DNA of 64,000 bases from Flavobacteriaceae bacterium (GCA_002694465.1 NZMG01000053.1:1-64000), one strand, 5' to 3'. Numbered from the stretch's first letter, positions 53,271-62,062 are shown. Notes: a model not told the origin generated them from the letters alone. Numbers and translations are program-made.

Positions 53271-54598
53271 ATTTTTTTTATTTTAAGTTTTTCAGTGTTT
53301 TTAAAAAGTATAATCGAACCTATTGTACCAGCGATTAAAGAGGCAAATAGGATGCTAACCTTTGCGGTATAAATAAATTCTTCATTTGTAAATGCTAATT
53401 CATTGATGAATAATGACATTGTAAACCCGATTCCTCCTAAAAAGGCTATTCCGTATATTTGATTCCAATTAACCCCATCTGGTAGTTTGGCAAGTTTAAA
53501 AGCAACAAGTATTCTCGTAAAGGAAACAATGCCCACAAATTTTCCAAGAACCAAGCCTGCTCCTATTCCTAGGCTAACGGGGTTGAGTAATACTCTACCT
53601 ACCTCTCCGTGTAGATGAATACCTGCATTTGCAAATGCAAAAAGTGGTAGTACCATAAAATTTACGATAGGGCTTAGCGATTTTTCTAACTTTTGGAGAG
53701 GAGTTTCGGCTTCTGAACTTGTTTTTTTGATTTCTTCCAATACTTCAAGTTGTTCGTTGGAAATAAGTGTTCCTTTTACAGGCTTTATTTTTATAAAACG
53801 TGCGTGTAGATTGCTCAAACGCTTCAGAAAAGTATCTTCTTTAATCTTTACTCTTCCCGGAATCGCAATAGCTGTAAGGATTCCGGCTATGGTAGGGTGA
53901 ATGCCTGAAAAGAAGAAAGCCAGCCACACGCCCCCTATTCCTATAATGGCATAAAACCACGTTTTCCTAATGCCTGCATAATTGCCTATGATTAAAAGAG
54001 CAAAGAAGAGTAAGCCGTGAAATAAATCCATAGTAGAAATACCGGAGGTGTAAAACAGTGCAATTACCAATACGCCGCCTAAATCATCCACAACGGCAAG
54101 TGTTACCAAAAATACTCGCAGAGCTATAGGCAAACCTTTTCCAAAAAGTGCTAATACACCAAGTGAAAATGCGATGTCTGTCGCCATAGGAATTCCCCAA
54201 CCTTGAGAAGCTTCACCAGCGGTATTAAAGAGAAAATATAATAAGGCAGGAAAAACCATACCTCCTATGGCAGCACCGATAGGAAGTATGGCATTTTGAG
54301 GAGTCGATAGTTTCCCGCCCAATATTTCACGTTTTAGTTCCAAGCCAACCTGAAGGAAGAACAATGCCATTAAGCCATCATTAATCCAAAGCAGAAGGGG
54401 TTCAGTAATTTCAAAACCACCTATTGTAAAGGAGATGTCCATTCTCATTAAGCTACGATATACTTCTTGCCAGGGTGAATTGGCCCATACCATTGCTACA
54501 ATAACCGTAATGAGAAGCACAATACCTGTGTTATTCAGGCCTTTTGAAGTGGCGCTGAATACACTCTGTATTCCGCTATATGTTTTCTTCTTCAACAT
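53267..54598 (-). CDS. nhaA: NhaA-type sodium/proton antiporter
   Basis: 443 residues with about 12 helices. Family signatures are WINDGLMALFFLQVGLELKRE, MATDIAFSLGVLALFGKGLP and AVVDDLGGVLVIALFYT, the last holding the two essential adjacent Asp. The C-terminal FLGGIGFTMSLFINELAF is also conserved. It exports sodium and regulates pH. A ~50-residue loop in the middle is charged and poorly conserved. Confidence 0.95.
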   Translation of the reverse strand: MLKKKTYSGIQSVFSATSKGLNNTGIVLLITVIVAMVWANSPWQEVYRSLMRMDISFTIGGFEITEPLLLWINDGLMALFFLQVGLELKREILGGKLSTPQNAILPIGAAIGGMVFPALLYFLFNTAGEASQGWGIPMATDIAFSLGVLALFGKGLPIALRVFLVTLAVVDDLGGVLVIALFYTSGISTMDLFHGLLFFALLIIGNYAGIRKTWFYAIIGIGGVWLAFFFSGIHPTIAGILTAIAIPGRVKIKEDTFLKRLSNLHARFIKIKPVKGTLISNEQLEVLEEIKKTSSEAETPLQKLEKSLSPIVNFMVLPLFAFANAGIHLHGEVGRVLLNPVSLGIGAGLVLGKFVGIVSFTRILVAFKLAKLPDGVNWNQIYGIAFLGGIGFTMSLFINELAFTNEEFIYTAKVSILFASLIAGTIGSIILFKNTEKLKIKKI

Positions 54599-54600
54599 TA

Positions 54601-55986
54601 CTAATTCACGTTTTTGACTTCCTCTTTATTTTCCTTTTTTGGCGTTGTTTGTGAATTTTTTGGTTTAAAATTTCTAATAATCAGGCGGTTGCTCTTTTCA
54701 TAAGTGAAATAGCTTACCGCCCAATTAAAACCAACCATCAATCTATTTCTAAAACCGCTTATGGACATAAGGTGCACAATAGACCATAGCAACCAAGCGA
54801 AATAACCTGCAAACTTGAATTTGCCTAAATCGGCCACTGCCTTGCGTTTTCCTACTGTCGCCAAAGAACCCTTGTCTTTATATTCGAAAGGTTTTACACT
54901 TTCATTTTTAATAATTTTTAGTAATGAATTACCCAACCATTTGCCTTGTTGAATTGCTGCCTGCGCTACTTGTGGATGTCCTTTTGGTGTCTCTTTATTA
55001 ATTATGGCCGCTATATCGCCTATGGCAAAAATGTTTTCGTAGCCTTCTACCATTAAATATGAGCCGGTTTTTATACGGTTGCCCTTGACCACGTATTTTT
55101 CATCTATGCCTTTTGGGAACTGCCCTTTTACACCCGCTGTCCAGATTAGGTTTTTGGTTAAAATGGTCTTATCACAATTTGTGATAACCTTTGAGCCATC
55201 ATAATCACTTACAGATTCATTGAGTAATACTTTTACATTCAAATCTTCCAAATATTTCAGGGTTTTGGCTGATGCTTTGTCTGACATCGTGCTCAAAAGC
55301 TCATCAATGGCTTCTATTAAATAGATGTTCATTATAGAGGAAGGGTATTCTGGATAGTCCTTGGGAAGAATGTATTTACGGAATTCTGCCAAAGCTCCTG
55401 CCATTTCCACACCAGCCGGACCACCACCTACTATAACGAAATTGGTTAGGGCATCCCGCTCATCATCATCACAGGTTATGGCTGCCTGTTCCAGATTTTG
55501 CAACATCATATGACGGATATTTAGGGAATCACGAATGTCTTTCATCCCAAGACTATGCGACTCGACGTTATCCATCCCAAAAAAGTTGGTGGTTGTACCC
55601 GTAGCCAACACTAAATAATCGTAATAAACTCTTCCTTTGGAAGTTATAAGTATATTTGAAGAAGGTTTAATTTCTTCAACTTCCGCCAAACGAAACACCA
55701 CATTTTTATAGCCATTGAATTGCTTTCTGAACGGAAAGACTATGCTATCAGGTTCCAATGCGCTTGTAGCCACTTGGTACAGCAAAGGTTGAAATTGGTG
55801 AAAGTTATTTTTATCGAACAAAACCACCTGTACCTCTTTGTTCTTTAGTTTTTCTACTAACGCCAAACCTGCAAACCCTCCACCAATAACAACTACACGA
55901 GGTGATTTAGTATCGGGAAGGCAGATTTCATCTGCTACCATACAAGTGGAGTCCATTGTGTAGTTATGTGAGCTATTACTTTTCAT
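54601..55986 (-). CDS. Type II NADH:quinone oxidoreductase (NDH-2)
   Basis: 461 residues. FAD and NADH motifs are VVVIGGGFAGLALVEKL (31-47) and FVIVGGGPAGVEMAGAL, with FAIGDIA later. The hydrophobic C-terminal helix region (AWLLWSIVHLMSI) anchors it to the membrane face. It moves electrons from NADH to quinone without pumping protons. Met11 or Met16 are alternative starts. It lies 2 bp upstream of nhaA. Confidence 0.9.
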   Translation of the reverse strand: MKSNSSHNYTMDSTCMVADEICLPDTKSPRVVVIGGGFAGLALVEKLKNKEVQVVLFDKNNFHQFQPLLYQVATSALEPDSIVFPFRKQFNGYKNVVFRLAEVEEIKPSSNILITSKGRVYYDYLVLATGTTTNFFGMDNVESHSLGMKDIRDSLNIRHMMLQNLEQAAITCDDDERDALTNFVIVGGGPAGVEMAGALAEFRKYILPKDYPEYPSSIMNIYLIEAIDELLSTMSDKASAKTLKYLEDLNVKVLLNESVSDYDGSKVITNCDKTILTKNLIWTAGVKGQFPKGIDEKYVVKGNRIKTGSYLMVEGYENIFAIGDIAAIINKETPKGHPQVAQAAIQQGKWLGNSLLKIIKNESVKPFEYKDKGSLATVGKRKAVADLGKFKFAGYFAWLLWSIVHLMSISGFRNRLMVGFNWAVSYFTYEKSNRLIIRNFKPKNSQTTPKKENKEEVKNVN

Positions 55987-56014
55987 ATAATAATTTTAAC
56001 TATTGACAGCAGGT

Positions 56015-56479
56015 TCAATTTTGGTCTTTTTCTTTCACAATTAGTACCGAACACTTGGCGTGGGTTGCCAGATATTGTGACACAGAACCCAATAAGAAAC
56101 GTGAAAATGCGCCTTGCCCTTGCGAACCGACGACTATTAAATCTGCATTAAAAGCTTCCGCTTTTTCTAATATCTCTCGTTTTGGAAGACCACTCACAAC
56201 ATTTTCGGTTATTTTTAGTGCGCTGTTTTTACTTTTTAATGCTTTAGCTGCATCTGAAACAATTTTATCACCTAATTTTTGAGCACCACTTATAAATTCT
56301 TCGTAGTAATTATTCAAACTACCTCCTGTAGCCATTAACTCTGGACCAAGTGCAGTTGGAAATTCATAAACATGCATAATGCAAATTTCAGTACTTGGTG
56401 GCAAAGTCATTTCGTTAAGGGTATCAACAGCTACTTTGCTAAAACTTGAACCATCTATGGCTAACACTATTTTCATCAT
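56015..56479 (-). CDS. Universal stress protein, ATP-binding type
   Basis: 154 residues, one USP domain. The start KIVLAIDGSSFSKVAVDTL and the loop VGSQGQGAFSRFLLGSVSQ (G-x2-G-x9-GS) show that it can bind ATP. It leads the uninterrupted minus-strand block that runs down to the MFS gene. A 97-bp gap upstream is the likely promoter region. Confidence 0.9.
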   Translation of the reverse strand: MMKIVLAIDGSSFSKVAVDTLNEMTLPPSTEICIMHVYEFPTALGPELMATGGSLNNYYEEFISGAQKLGDKIVSDAAKALKSKNSALKITENVVSGLPKREILEKAEAFNADLIVVGSQGQGAFSRFLLGSVSQYLATHAKCSVLIVKEKDQN

Positions 56480-56576
56480 TTTTACATTTTAATTATTTTA
56501 AACACTTGGGAAAGAAAAGTAAAGCGAGATAAAAACTAATCATGTTAAAAATTATCATTAACTATCGCTCACTTTT

Positions 56577-57092
56577 CTATACACCAAGCTTATTTATAAA
56601 AGTATTTGCTTCTTCTTTAGAAGAGAAATAATAAACACTTCCTTTGCTTTTATCTTGTACAATAATAGCCAACGCTTTATCTACTTTTATTTTGTTCAGT
56701 GGATTGGTGCCAAAACGGACATCATCTAGGTTTTTTTGCAGCTTTTCTACACAATTATCGCAACAGCCATAATAGGTTACACCATTTACATCTATGGCTA
56801 TTTGGGGAACACCCATAAACCTATCGTTGACCATACAGACTTTTTCATTAGGAACAATTTCATAGTTCTGTATAGAAGCAGTAGCCTCATTGGTCAATTC
56901 GGAAGTTTTTATAGCATTTAGTGATGTGCTTTCATCTATTCCTTTTTTCTTATTGGAACAGGATAGAATCAATACTGATAGTAATAAAAGCACTAATGCG
57001 CTTATAGATAATTGATATATTTTACGCATTGGGACTTTAATTATAGCAGCTTGAGTGTCGCTGTCATTTTGATTTGAATGCATTTGTTTCAT
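56577..57092 (-). CDS. Lipoprotein with TRASH/YHS-like metal site
   Basis: Up to 171 residues. The ATG at 57029 (Met22) gives a clean lipoprotein signal ending VLILSC, and may be the true start. The domain reads CMVNDRFMG, then YYGCCDNCVEKLQ, the Cys pattern of TRASH/YHS-type metal binders, and ends with KGSVYYFSSKEEANTFI. A role in sensing or carrying copper at the envelope is inferred from the motif and from the neighbouring metal genes. Confidence 0.75.
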   Translation of the reverse strand: MKQMHSNQNDSDTQAAIIKVPMRKIYQLSISALVLLLLSVLILSCSNKKKGIDESTSLNAIKTSELTNEATASIQNYEIVPNEKVCMVNDRFMGVPQIAIDVNGVTYYGCCDNCVEKLQKNLDDVRFGTNPLNKIKVDKALAIIVQDKSKGSVYYFSSKEEANTFINKLGV

Positions 57093-57108
57093 TTATTATG
57101 GGTTTTGA

Positions 57109-57816
57109 TTAATTATAAGATTTGTGTAATTGCGTAAGTTTTCGCCAATACAGATGTTCGTATAGTCCAGACCAATACATTCCAAAAGTGAAGGCAAACA
57201 ATAATTCTTCAATAGGGATGCCTAAAACAAGAATATGAGTTAAGTTGTCTAGATTCCAATACAGCTCTACATATTGAGGGTAGAACGGAAGGATGCTTCC
57301 AAAGTATATGAAATACAGTATGGTAAACAAAATCCCCCCAACCCATATTTTTCCTTTTAAATCAGGGCGACAGTACAAGGTTGCCAAACCACCCAAAAAC
57401 ATTGCAATGATGCCGCAATAGATATGGTTAAGAGTGGTGAAAAGACTAAAAATGATAAATACAATTGCAGGAACAAAAAGTATATAAATATGTAGCTTAT
57501 GTCTTTGATGACTTCGCTCGGTATGAGGCATATTTATATAGTGTTTTTTAAATATGAGGTTATACAATACCGTCCCAATACCGCCAATAGCAAAAGAAAA
57601 TATAAGGCTCTCAATATCAAAGCCTGTTCTTTCAGCTAAATTAAATAGGGAAGGAGGAAACCAATATTCAGGCACAAACAAGGGTTCTGTTAAGCCAAAG
57701 GGCATAGTAATTAGGCTCATTTTAAGCATTTCTTTCCTATACCCCTTTTTTGACAAATAGATGATTGCCCAAAGTGCGAGAATAATTAGCGACCATATAA
57801 ACCAGATGTACTGCAT
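57109..57816 (-). CDS. Lycopene-cyclase-domain membrane protein
   Basis: 235 residues with about six or seven helices. PLFVPEYWFPPSLFNLAER (about 45-63) and GIPIEELLFAFTFG (about 200-213) match the PxE(E)xxF-type motifs of the heterodimeric CrtY lycopene cyclase fold. Only one such domain is present and no other carotenoid gene is near. It may act on another isoprenoid lipid, or serve a structural role in this metal-stress block. Confidence 0.65.
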   Translation of the reverse strand: MQYIWFIWSLIILALWAIIYLSKKGYRKEMLKMSLITMPFGLTEPLFVPEYWFPPSLFNLAERTGFDIESLIFSFAIGGIGTVLYNLIFKKHYINMPHTERSHQRHKLHIYILFVPAIVFIIFSLFTTLNHIYCGIIAMFLGGLATLYCRPDLKGKIWVGGILFTILYFIYFGSILPFYPQYVELYWNLDNLTHILVLGIPIEELLFAFTFGMYWSGLYEHLYWRKLTQLHKSYN

Positions 57817-57834
57817 AAATCCTATTTAACTCTC

Positions 57835-58113
57835 TTATTTTTTAATCTTTATTTGCGCATTATAAAAAGCGCCAATACAGGCACCTATTAGCCATCCTAA
57901 AATGAATATCTGTACTATTCCCAAACCAGCTTCCCATAGTGGCACATCCATCCTGATAATACTTGTGGTATCCAAGCCGTGCAATAGGCTGTTGAAAAAT
58001 TCGATAGTGGCTTCTCGACCTGCTGTTGACATAACTATCATACAGCCTAAGTAAATTAGTGCCCCCGTAAGACCGAAAGCAAATCCGAGTTTTTTTACGT
58101 TTAATCGATACAT
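57835..58113 (-). CDS. DUF5676-type small membrane protein
   Basis: 92 residues with two helices: one near 10-30 (LGFAFGLTGALIYLGCMIVM) and one near 66-86 (GLGIVQIFILGWLIGACIGAFYN). This matches DUF5676 proteins that often accompany copper-efflux genes in Bacteroidota. Function is unknown. Confidence 0.75.
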   Translation of the reverse strand: MYRLNVKKLGFAFGLTGALIYLGCMIVMSTAGREATIEFFNSLLHGLDTTSIIRMDVPLWEAGLGIVQIFILGWLIGACIGAFYNAQIKIKK

Positions 58114-58130
58114 AATTTTAAAGTTTTGAG

Positions 58131-58349
58131 TTAGTTGTCTGATTTTAATATCTTTTTTGATTCCTCAAATTCTTCCTTGGATATTTCGCCTTTTGCAAAG
58201 CGGTTTTTAAGAATATCCAGTGGGCTGTCCTTCTTTGTTTTTTGATAAGGGATATCTGCTGGGATAAAGAATATCCAAGCCAATAAAATAATCCATATAA
58301 TCCACCATATTAGGTGCATACCTCCAAAATGTCCTTCGTAAAAATGCAT
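58131..58349 (-). CDS. Small membrane protein with SHOCT domain
   Basis: 72 residues. One helix (IWWIIWIILLAWIFFI) is followed by the SHOCT motif DILKNRFAKGEISKEEFEES. SHOCT units probably promote oligomerisation. It is common beside metal-efflux genes. Confidence 0.8.
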   Translation of the reverse strand: MHFYEGHFGGMHLIWWIIWIILLAWIFFIPADIPYQKTKKDSPLDILKNRFAKGEISKEEFEESKKILKSDN

Positions 58350-58371
58350 AATTTTTGGTTTTAAGTTGTTG

Positions 58372-58587
58372 TTAATTTAATTCTGTAATTGTATAACCAT
58401 TGAGCCCATCAAGTTGCTTTTGTAATTCGGCAACAGAAAGTGCTTCATTCATCGTGATAAGTGCAGCACCTTTTGGTGCCAAAAAGATCTCTGCTTTTTC
58501 TATATTGGGATGTTCTTCTAAAGTCTTTTTTACTCTTGATACACATCCACCGCAGCTGATTCCGCTTATTTGAAATTTTTGTTTCAT
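58372..58587 (-). CDS. Heavy-metal-associated (HMA) copper chaperone
   Basis: 71 residues from the ATG giving MKQKFQISGI; an upstream extension in the same frame overlaps the next gene and is rejected. The metal site is ISCGGC (C12, C15), followed by VSRVKKTLEEHPNIEKAEI in the ferredoxin-like fold. It should carry Cu(I) to a P-type ATPase such as the CopB-type protein further down the block. Confidence 0.9.
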   Translation of the reverse strand: MKQKFQISGISCGGCVSRVKKTLEEHPNIEKAEIFLAPKGAALITMNEALSVAELQKQLDGLNGYTITELN

Positions 58588-58597
58588 TATTTTGTAT

Positions 58598-58867
58598 TTA
58601 ATGATGATGGTGTCCTTTGTCTTCATCTTTTCGTTCTGTTTTAGACACCTCATTACTGTGTTCGTGTTCTTTTTGTCTATTCTGTGAATGATTATGTCCA
58701 CCGTGACGATGCGAACCGTGAGGCATAAATAAATGACAAGCAAACATAAACAGGATGAATATGAAGAGAGAAGAACTGTTTCCGATACCAATTGATGGTG
58801 CGAAAAAGATGAACAGTAGTGGTAATCCACAACCGATGACCATCCATATCCAGTGATTATTTTTCAT
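58598..58867 (-). CDS. Small membrane protein with His-rich tail
   Basis: 89 residues. Two hydrophobic segments (about 5-25 and 32-46) precede a tail with many His (PHGSHRHGGHNHS and a final GHHHH). The tail should bind divalent metal or copper. It lies 10 bp upstream of the HMA chaperone gene. No family name is certain. Confidence 0.75.
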   Translation of the reverse strand: MKNNHWIWMVIGCGLPLLFIFFAPSIGIGNSSSLFIFILFMFACHLFMPHGSHRHGGHNHSQNRQKEHEHSNEVSKTERKDEDKGHHHH

Positions 58868-58891
58868 TGTTTTTGATTTTAAAGGTTAAAA

Positions 58892-59371
58892 TTAATGATG
58901 TTCGGTATGGTCTTCTTTGGTTGAGCTATCCATATTGTCCATCTTATTCATTCCCTGCATATCCATACCTTTTTCGCTCATCATTTTTGAGCAGGATTCC
59001 ATACAGTCCTCGCTCATCATCCCTTTTTCGTGCATCATTTTCATCATTGTTCCCATCATTTTGCCGTCATTCATCATTCCGTTCATCATTGAGTGCATCA
59101 TCGTACTGTCTGTCATCATCATTTGCATTCCTTCTCCTTGCATCATAGAGCCCATCATTTTTTTATTGCCCTGCATCATTTGCATTGCGTGTTGGTTGCC
59201 GTGCATACTTTCCATAAACTCGGTCATATAGTCGAGATTTTTAGTAATGGCATTAAAAACTTCTGTGCGAGTTTCAGGATTTTCCAGTACATCTTGAGGG
59301 TCTGCTTGTTGATTGCAACTGTTTAAGCTTACAAGACCAACAATCGATATAAAAATTACTAGTGTTTTCAT
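58892..59371 (-). CDS. Met-rich lipoprotein
   Basis: 159 residues from the ATG giving MKTLVIFISI, which has a lipoprotein signal ending LNSC. Residues ~45-150 are unusually rich in Met (roughly a third), with repeated MMxxMM groups, some His, and two Cys in the SEDCMESC stretch; the end is DHTEHH. Met-rich segments bind Cu(I) in the periplasm. It is probably a copper sponge or chaperone. Confidence 0.85.
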   Translation of the reverse strand: MKTLVIFISIVGLVSLNSCNQQADPQDVLENPETRTEVFNAITKNLDYMTEFMESMHGNQHAMQMMQGNKKMMGSMMQGEGMQMMMTDSTMMHSMMNGMMNDGKMMGTMMKMMHEKGMMSEDCMESCSKMMSEKGMDMQGMNKMDNMDSSTKEDHTEHH

Positions 59372-59415
59372 AGTTTTCTGTTTTATTGTTTTAAACATTT
59401 ATTTTAATTTTTATA

Positions 59416-59460
59416 AACCCATTCCCAATACCTGATTAGGTTTTAGGGAGGGAATGGGTT
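59416..59460 (-). terminator. Hairpin between the cytochrome c and Met-rich genes
   Basis: Perfect 11-bp arms AACCCATTCCC and GGGAATGGGTT enclose 23 bases. It lies 9 bp after the cytochrome gene stop and 45 bp before the Met-rich start. The T-run on the minus strand is weak, so it could be an attenuator rather than a full terminator. Confidence 0.55.
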
Positions 59461-59468
59461 ATCAGCTA

Positions 59469-59774
59469 TTAATTGGCAGATTTTAAAAAGGTTTCAATTT
59501 TTGTTATTTCCTTTTCAGTAAGATTTGCCCTAACTCTCATATGAAGACTGATAGTTGACCAATCAGTGTCATTATAATCTGCAGGAGAGGGTGCCAAATG
59601 ACATCTATTACAAGCTTCTCCCCACAATTGAGCGCCAGATTTTTCAATTTTAAATTCTTCCTCAACGTCTGTTGCAGCTGTATAAGTGTCTTTTGTTGAA
59701 GAACAACTCACTATTATCCCTCCTGTAATAAAGAGCATTAATCCTGCGATAAATATTTTATGTATTGTTTTCAT
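59469..59774 (-). CDS. Small c-type cytochrome lipoprotein
   Basis: 101 residues. The lipoprotein signal ends IVSC (C24). One haem site, CNRCH (C55, C58, H59), is followed by LAPSPADYNDTDWSTI and a Met in SLHMRVRANL as candidate axial ligand. It is next to the beta-barrel gene and a second cytochrome. Partner and donor are unknown. Confidence 0.85.
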   Translation of the reverse strand: MKTIHKIFIAGLMLFITGGIIVSCSSTKDTYTAATDVEEEFKIEKSGAQLWGEACNRCHLAPSPADYNDTDWSTISLHMRVRANLTEKEITKIETFLKSAN

Positions 59775-59797
59775 AATTTTTTAGTTTTAATGAATAA

Positions 59798-60982
59798 TTA
59801 AAATCCAATCGCCCAGTGTATATAAAATCCATTGACCGTGCCGCCACCGTCATGGCCACCAGCACTTTCTGTTGTCTGGTAAGTCATTTTTATAACCGAT
59901 CTCCAGGTCAACCAATAATTTAAACCAAAAGCGTATTGATCAGACTGTTCTTCCCATTCGGCACCTTCAGGTGCATTGTAGTTTGAGTATCTCCCGACTA
60001 ATTCCAGTTTTTTTAAAAAATCACTTTCTGCCATGGTTGGACGATAACTTAATTGTGTATAGAAAGAGTTGCTTTTATTATCGAAGGTATATTCTTCTTC
60101 TACATCATCCTCTATCTCAATATAAGTTGCATCATCAATATTGGAATTATTGTACTGTCCTTTTATATCAATAAATCCACCAATTGCAGGTATTTGTTTT
60201 ATAAAAGCAAAATCAATTGCATATAAGAACGCTCCAACATTTTCATATTCTGAATCTCTAGTGCCAGCTTTGCTTGTTGAATATGTAGAAAAACCTATTT
60301 CAGTTGAAGAATCTGCAAAAGGCAATAACCCAATTCGTCCTCCAAAAGCTTTACTGTTATTATTGTCTTCAAAGTTTTGAAACAGAAGCATACCTGCCTC
60401 TTCTGGTTCTTCACTGCCGTCTTTTAAACGTGGGCCATTGGTAGAATAAACGGAATAATTCAGTTTTGGACCACCAAGATCAAAAGCACCACGAAGTTCC
60501 ACGCCGATGCCTGATGATGGGGCAATGCCATCATGGCCATAGCCTAGAGGTACTGTAGGCAGCCTGTTAATCCATGAAGGATGTAATCGTTCCATAAACG
60601 TTCCAAAAGGAAGTAAAAATTTACCAGCCCGAACCGTCATGTTCTTATTTAAAACATACATGACATTGGCATATTCCAGTCCAACTTCAAGTTCGTTACC
60701 TTCTAGTCCAAATTCAAGCTCAGCCTCAAATATCAATTTATCTGAATGTTTGAATAAGAAAATAGGTGCAAACGCAGAACCAACATAGGATGATTCTGTT
60801 TCTTCATCACTACTTAAAGTGTTTAGCCCTGTATGACCATAACCTCTAATCATAAACTGGGTCTTACTAGGTTTAAATGGTTCAGAAGTTTTAGTACTAT
60901 CGGTCTCAAAGTCATTGTAGGTCTGACCATAAGATATATGACCAATGCCTACTATCATTGTTAATATGAATAGTTTTTTCAT
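59798..60982 (-). CDS. Outer-membrane beta-barrel (porin-like) protein
   Basis: 394 residues with a signal peptide (GHISYGQ, cut near 20). After a short linker, FMIRGYGHTGL opens a run of alternating strands; MTVRAGKFLLPFGTFMERLHP and IGVELRGAFD are typical of phosphate/Wza-type porins of Bacteroidota. The last residues HWAIGF end in Phe, as barrel proteins do. Its start overlaps the stop of the upstream cytochrome by 4 bp. Confidence 0.82.
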   Translation of the reverse strand: MKKLFILTMIVGIGHISYGQTYNDFETDSTKTSEPFKPSKTQFMIRGYGHTGLNTLSSDEETESSYVGSAFAPIFLFKHSDKLIFEAELEFGLEGNELEVGLEYANVMYVLNKNMTVRAGKFLLPFGTFMERLHPSWINRLPTVPLGYGHDGIAPSSGIGVELRGAFDLGGPKLNYSVYSTNGPRLKDGSEEPEEAGMLLFQNFEDNNNSKAFGGRIGLLPFADSSTEIGFSTYSTSKAGTRDSEYENVGAFLYAIDFAFIKQIPAIGGFIDIKGQYNNSNIDDATYIEIEDDVEEEYTFDNKSNSFYTQLSYRPTMAESDFLKKLELVGRYSNYNAPEGAEWEEQSDQYAFGLNYWLTWRSVIKMTYQTTESAGGHDGGGTVNGFYIHWAIGF

Positions 60983-61410
60983 TGTTTTAGAGTTCTTATA
61001 TAATTAATAATTTCCCAGCGTTTTTTTTCTGGAATTGACGTTTTGTAACCAGCCATAGGTGCTCTTCCTTCAGCAATTTTCCAAAAAATAGCACCATCGG
61101 TTTGAGATTGAACTGCTTCACTGGTTAAATCTGTTGGTTTTGGAGTGAGGCCAGCTCCTCCCATACCATCACCTTTCCCTTTTGGGCCGTGACATACGAA
61201 ACACATAGCTTTGTATAACTTTTTGCCAGAGGCAGCTGCGTTGGCATCACCTTTTAAAGGATTTACTATTTTATCAGCACTAGCTGGAGCTACCCATTTT
61301 TTTTGCTGTATTGCTACGTATTCGGTTTTTGGAACGTAAGTAAAACTCACGAGTAGTGCATATAGCACACCCGAGAGTGTTAAACTGATTATGATTTTTT
61401 TGGTTTTCAT
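60979..61410 (-). CDS. Periplasmic c-type cytochrome
   Basis: 143 residues with one N-terminal hydrophobic segment (about 5-25) that may be a signal or an anchor. The haem site is CFVCH (C70, C73, H74), followed by GPKGKGDGMGGAG; the distal Met lies in APMAGYKTSIP. It is a class I cytochrome of the cbb3-subunit/alcohol-dehydrogenase type. It is the first gene of the three-gene redox group. Confidence 0.9.
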   Translation of the reverse strand: MKTKKIIISLTLSGVLYALLVSFTYVPKTEYVAIQQKKWVAPASADKIVNPLKGDANAAASGKKLYKAMCFVCHGPKGKGDGMGGAGLTPKPTDLTSEAVQSQTDGAIFWKIAEGRAPMAGYKTSIPEKKRWEIINYIRTLKQ

Positions 61411-61480
61411 ATAGTTATATTTAGAATTATTAAATTTAATTGCCTTGCAAACTTTTTATCTGCATAACTTTCGTACTTAT

Positions 61481-62062
61481 CTATATAATTTCATCATAGA
61501 AATTTCGTTTCCATTTTTCTGTATTCTTATAATCGGTCATACTCATTCCAACGACTTCCTTAAATTGTCTTGATAAATGATTTACACTACTGTAATCCAG
61601 TAAGTAGCCTATATCTGAAAAAGAAAGTTGCTTAAGTTGAATGAGTTCTTTGACTTTCTCTATCTTCAATTTGATAAAGTATTTTTCAAGGGTGGTCTGT
61701 TCATTGGCTGAAAATAATTTGCTCAATGTCTTGTAGTCCTTATGAAGACTTGACGCCAATAGTTCAGATGTTTTTACTTTAATATGTAATGGGAGCTCTT
61801 GCAATTGCTCGATTAGAATAATCTTCATTCTTTCGACGAGCATTTCTTCTTCCTTTTGGACGATTTCAAAATCATTGGCGTGAAGTACGGTTGTAACGGC
61901 TTCAAGAATTTCTTTGCTTGTTTTTTTAGGTGCTTCTACCAATAATCTTCCTAATTCTAATGAAAGCACAGTTACTCCTAGTTCCTGTAATTCTTGCTTA
62001 ATAACTTTTAAGCACCGACTACAGACCATATTTTTGATTAAAAATTCTTTAGGTACACTCAT
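61481..62062 (-). CDS. Metal-sensing regulator: HMA-like domain fused to an AraC DNA-binding domain
   Basis: 193 residues. The N-terminus has the HMA-like site NMVCSRCLKVIKQEL (C14, C17). The C-terminal ~100 residues are an AraC helix-turn-helix (KIEKVKELIQLKQLSFSDIGYLLDYSS and LSRQFKEVVGMSMTDYK). The joined architecture suggests that copper or a related ion directly controls transcription. Likely targets are the metal genes around it. The first AraC helix is shorter than usual. Confidence 0.85.
   Translation of the reverse strand: MSVPKEFLIKNMVCSRCLKVIKQELQELGVTVLSLELGRLLVEAPKKTSKEILEAVTTVLHANDFEIVQKEEEMLVERMKIILIEQLQELPLHIKVKTSELLASSLHKDYKTLSKLFSANEQTTLEKYFIKLKIEKVKELIQLKQLSFSDIGYLLDYSSVNHLSRQFKEVVGMSMTDYKNTEKWKRNFYDEII

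Noticed and set aside
58588..58830. Upstream extension of the HMA chaperone to 152 residues
   Set aside because: It is antisense-free but overlaps the His-rich membrane protein gene in another frame and has Cys/Ser/Leu composition with no homology. HMA proteins of ~70 residues are complete.
58867..59326. Plus-strand open frames rich in Ile, Ser, Phe and His
   Set aside because: They are shadows of the Met-rich gene: reversed ATG codons give CAT/ATC/TCA repeats. They have no signal or family features.
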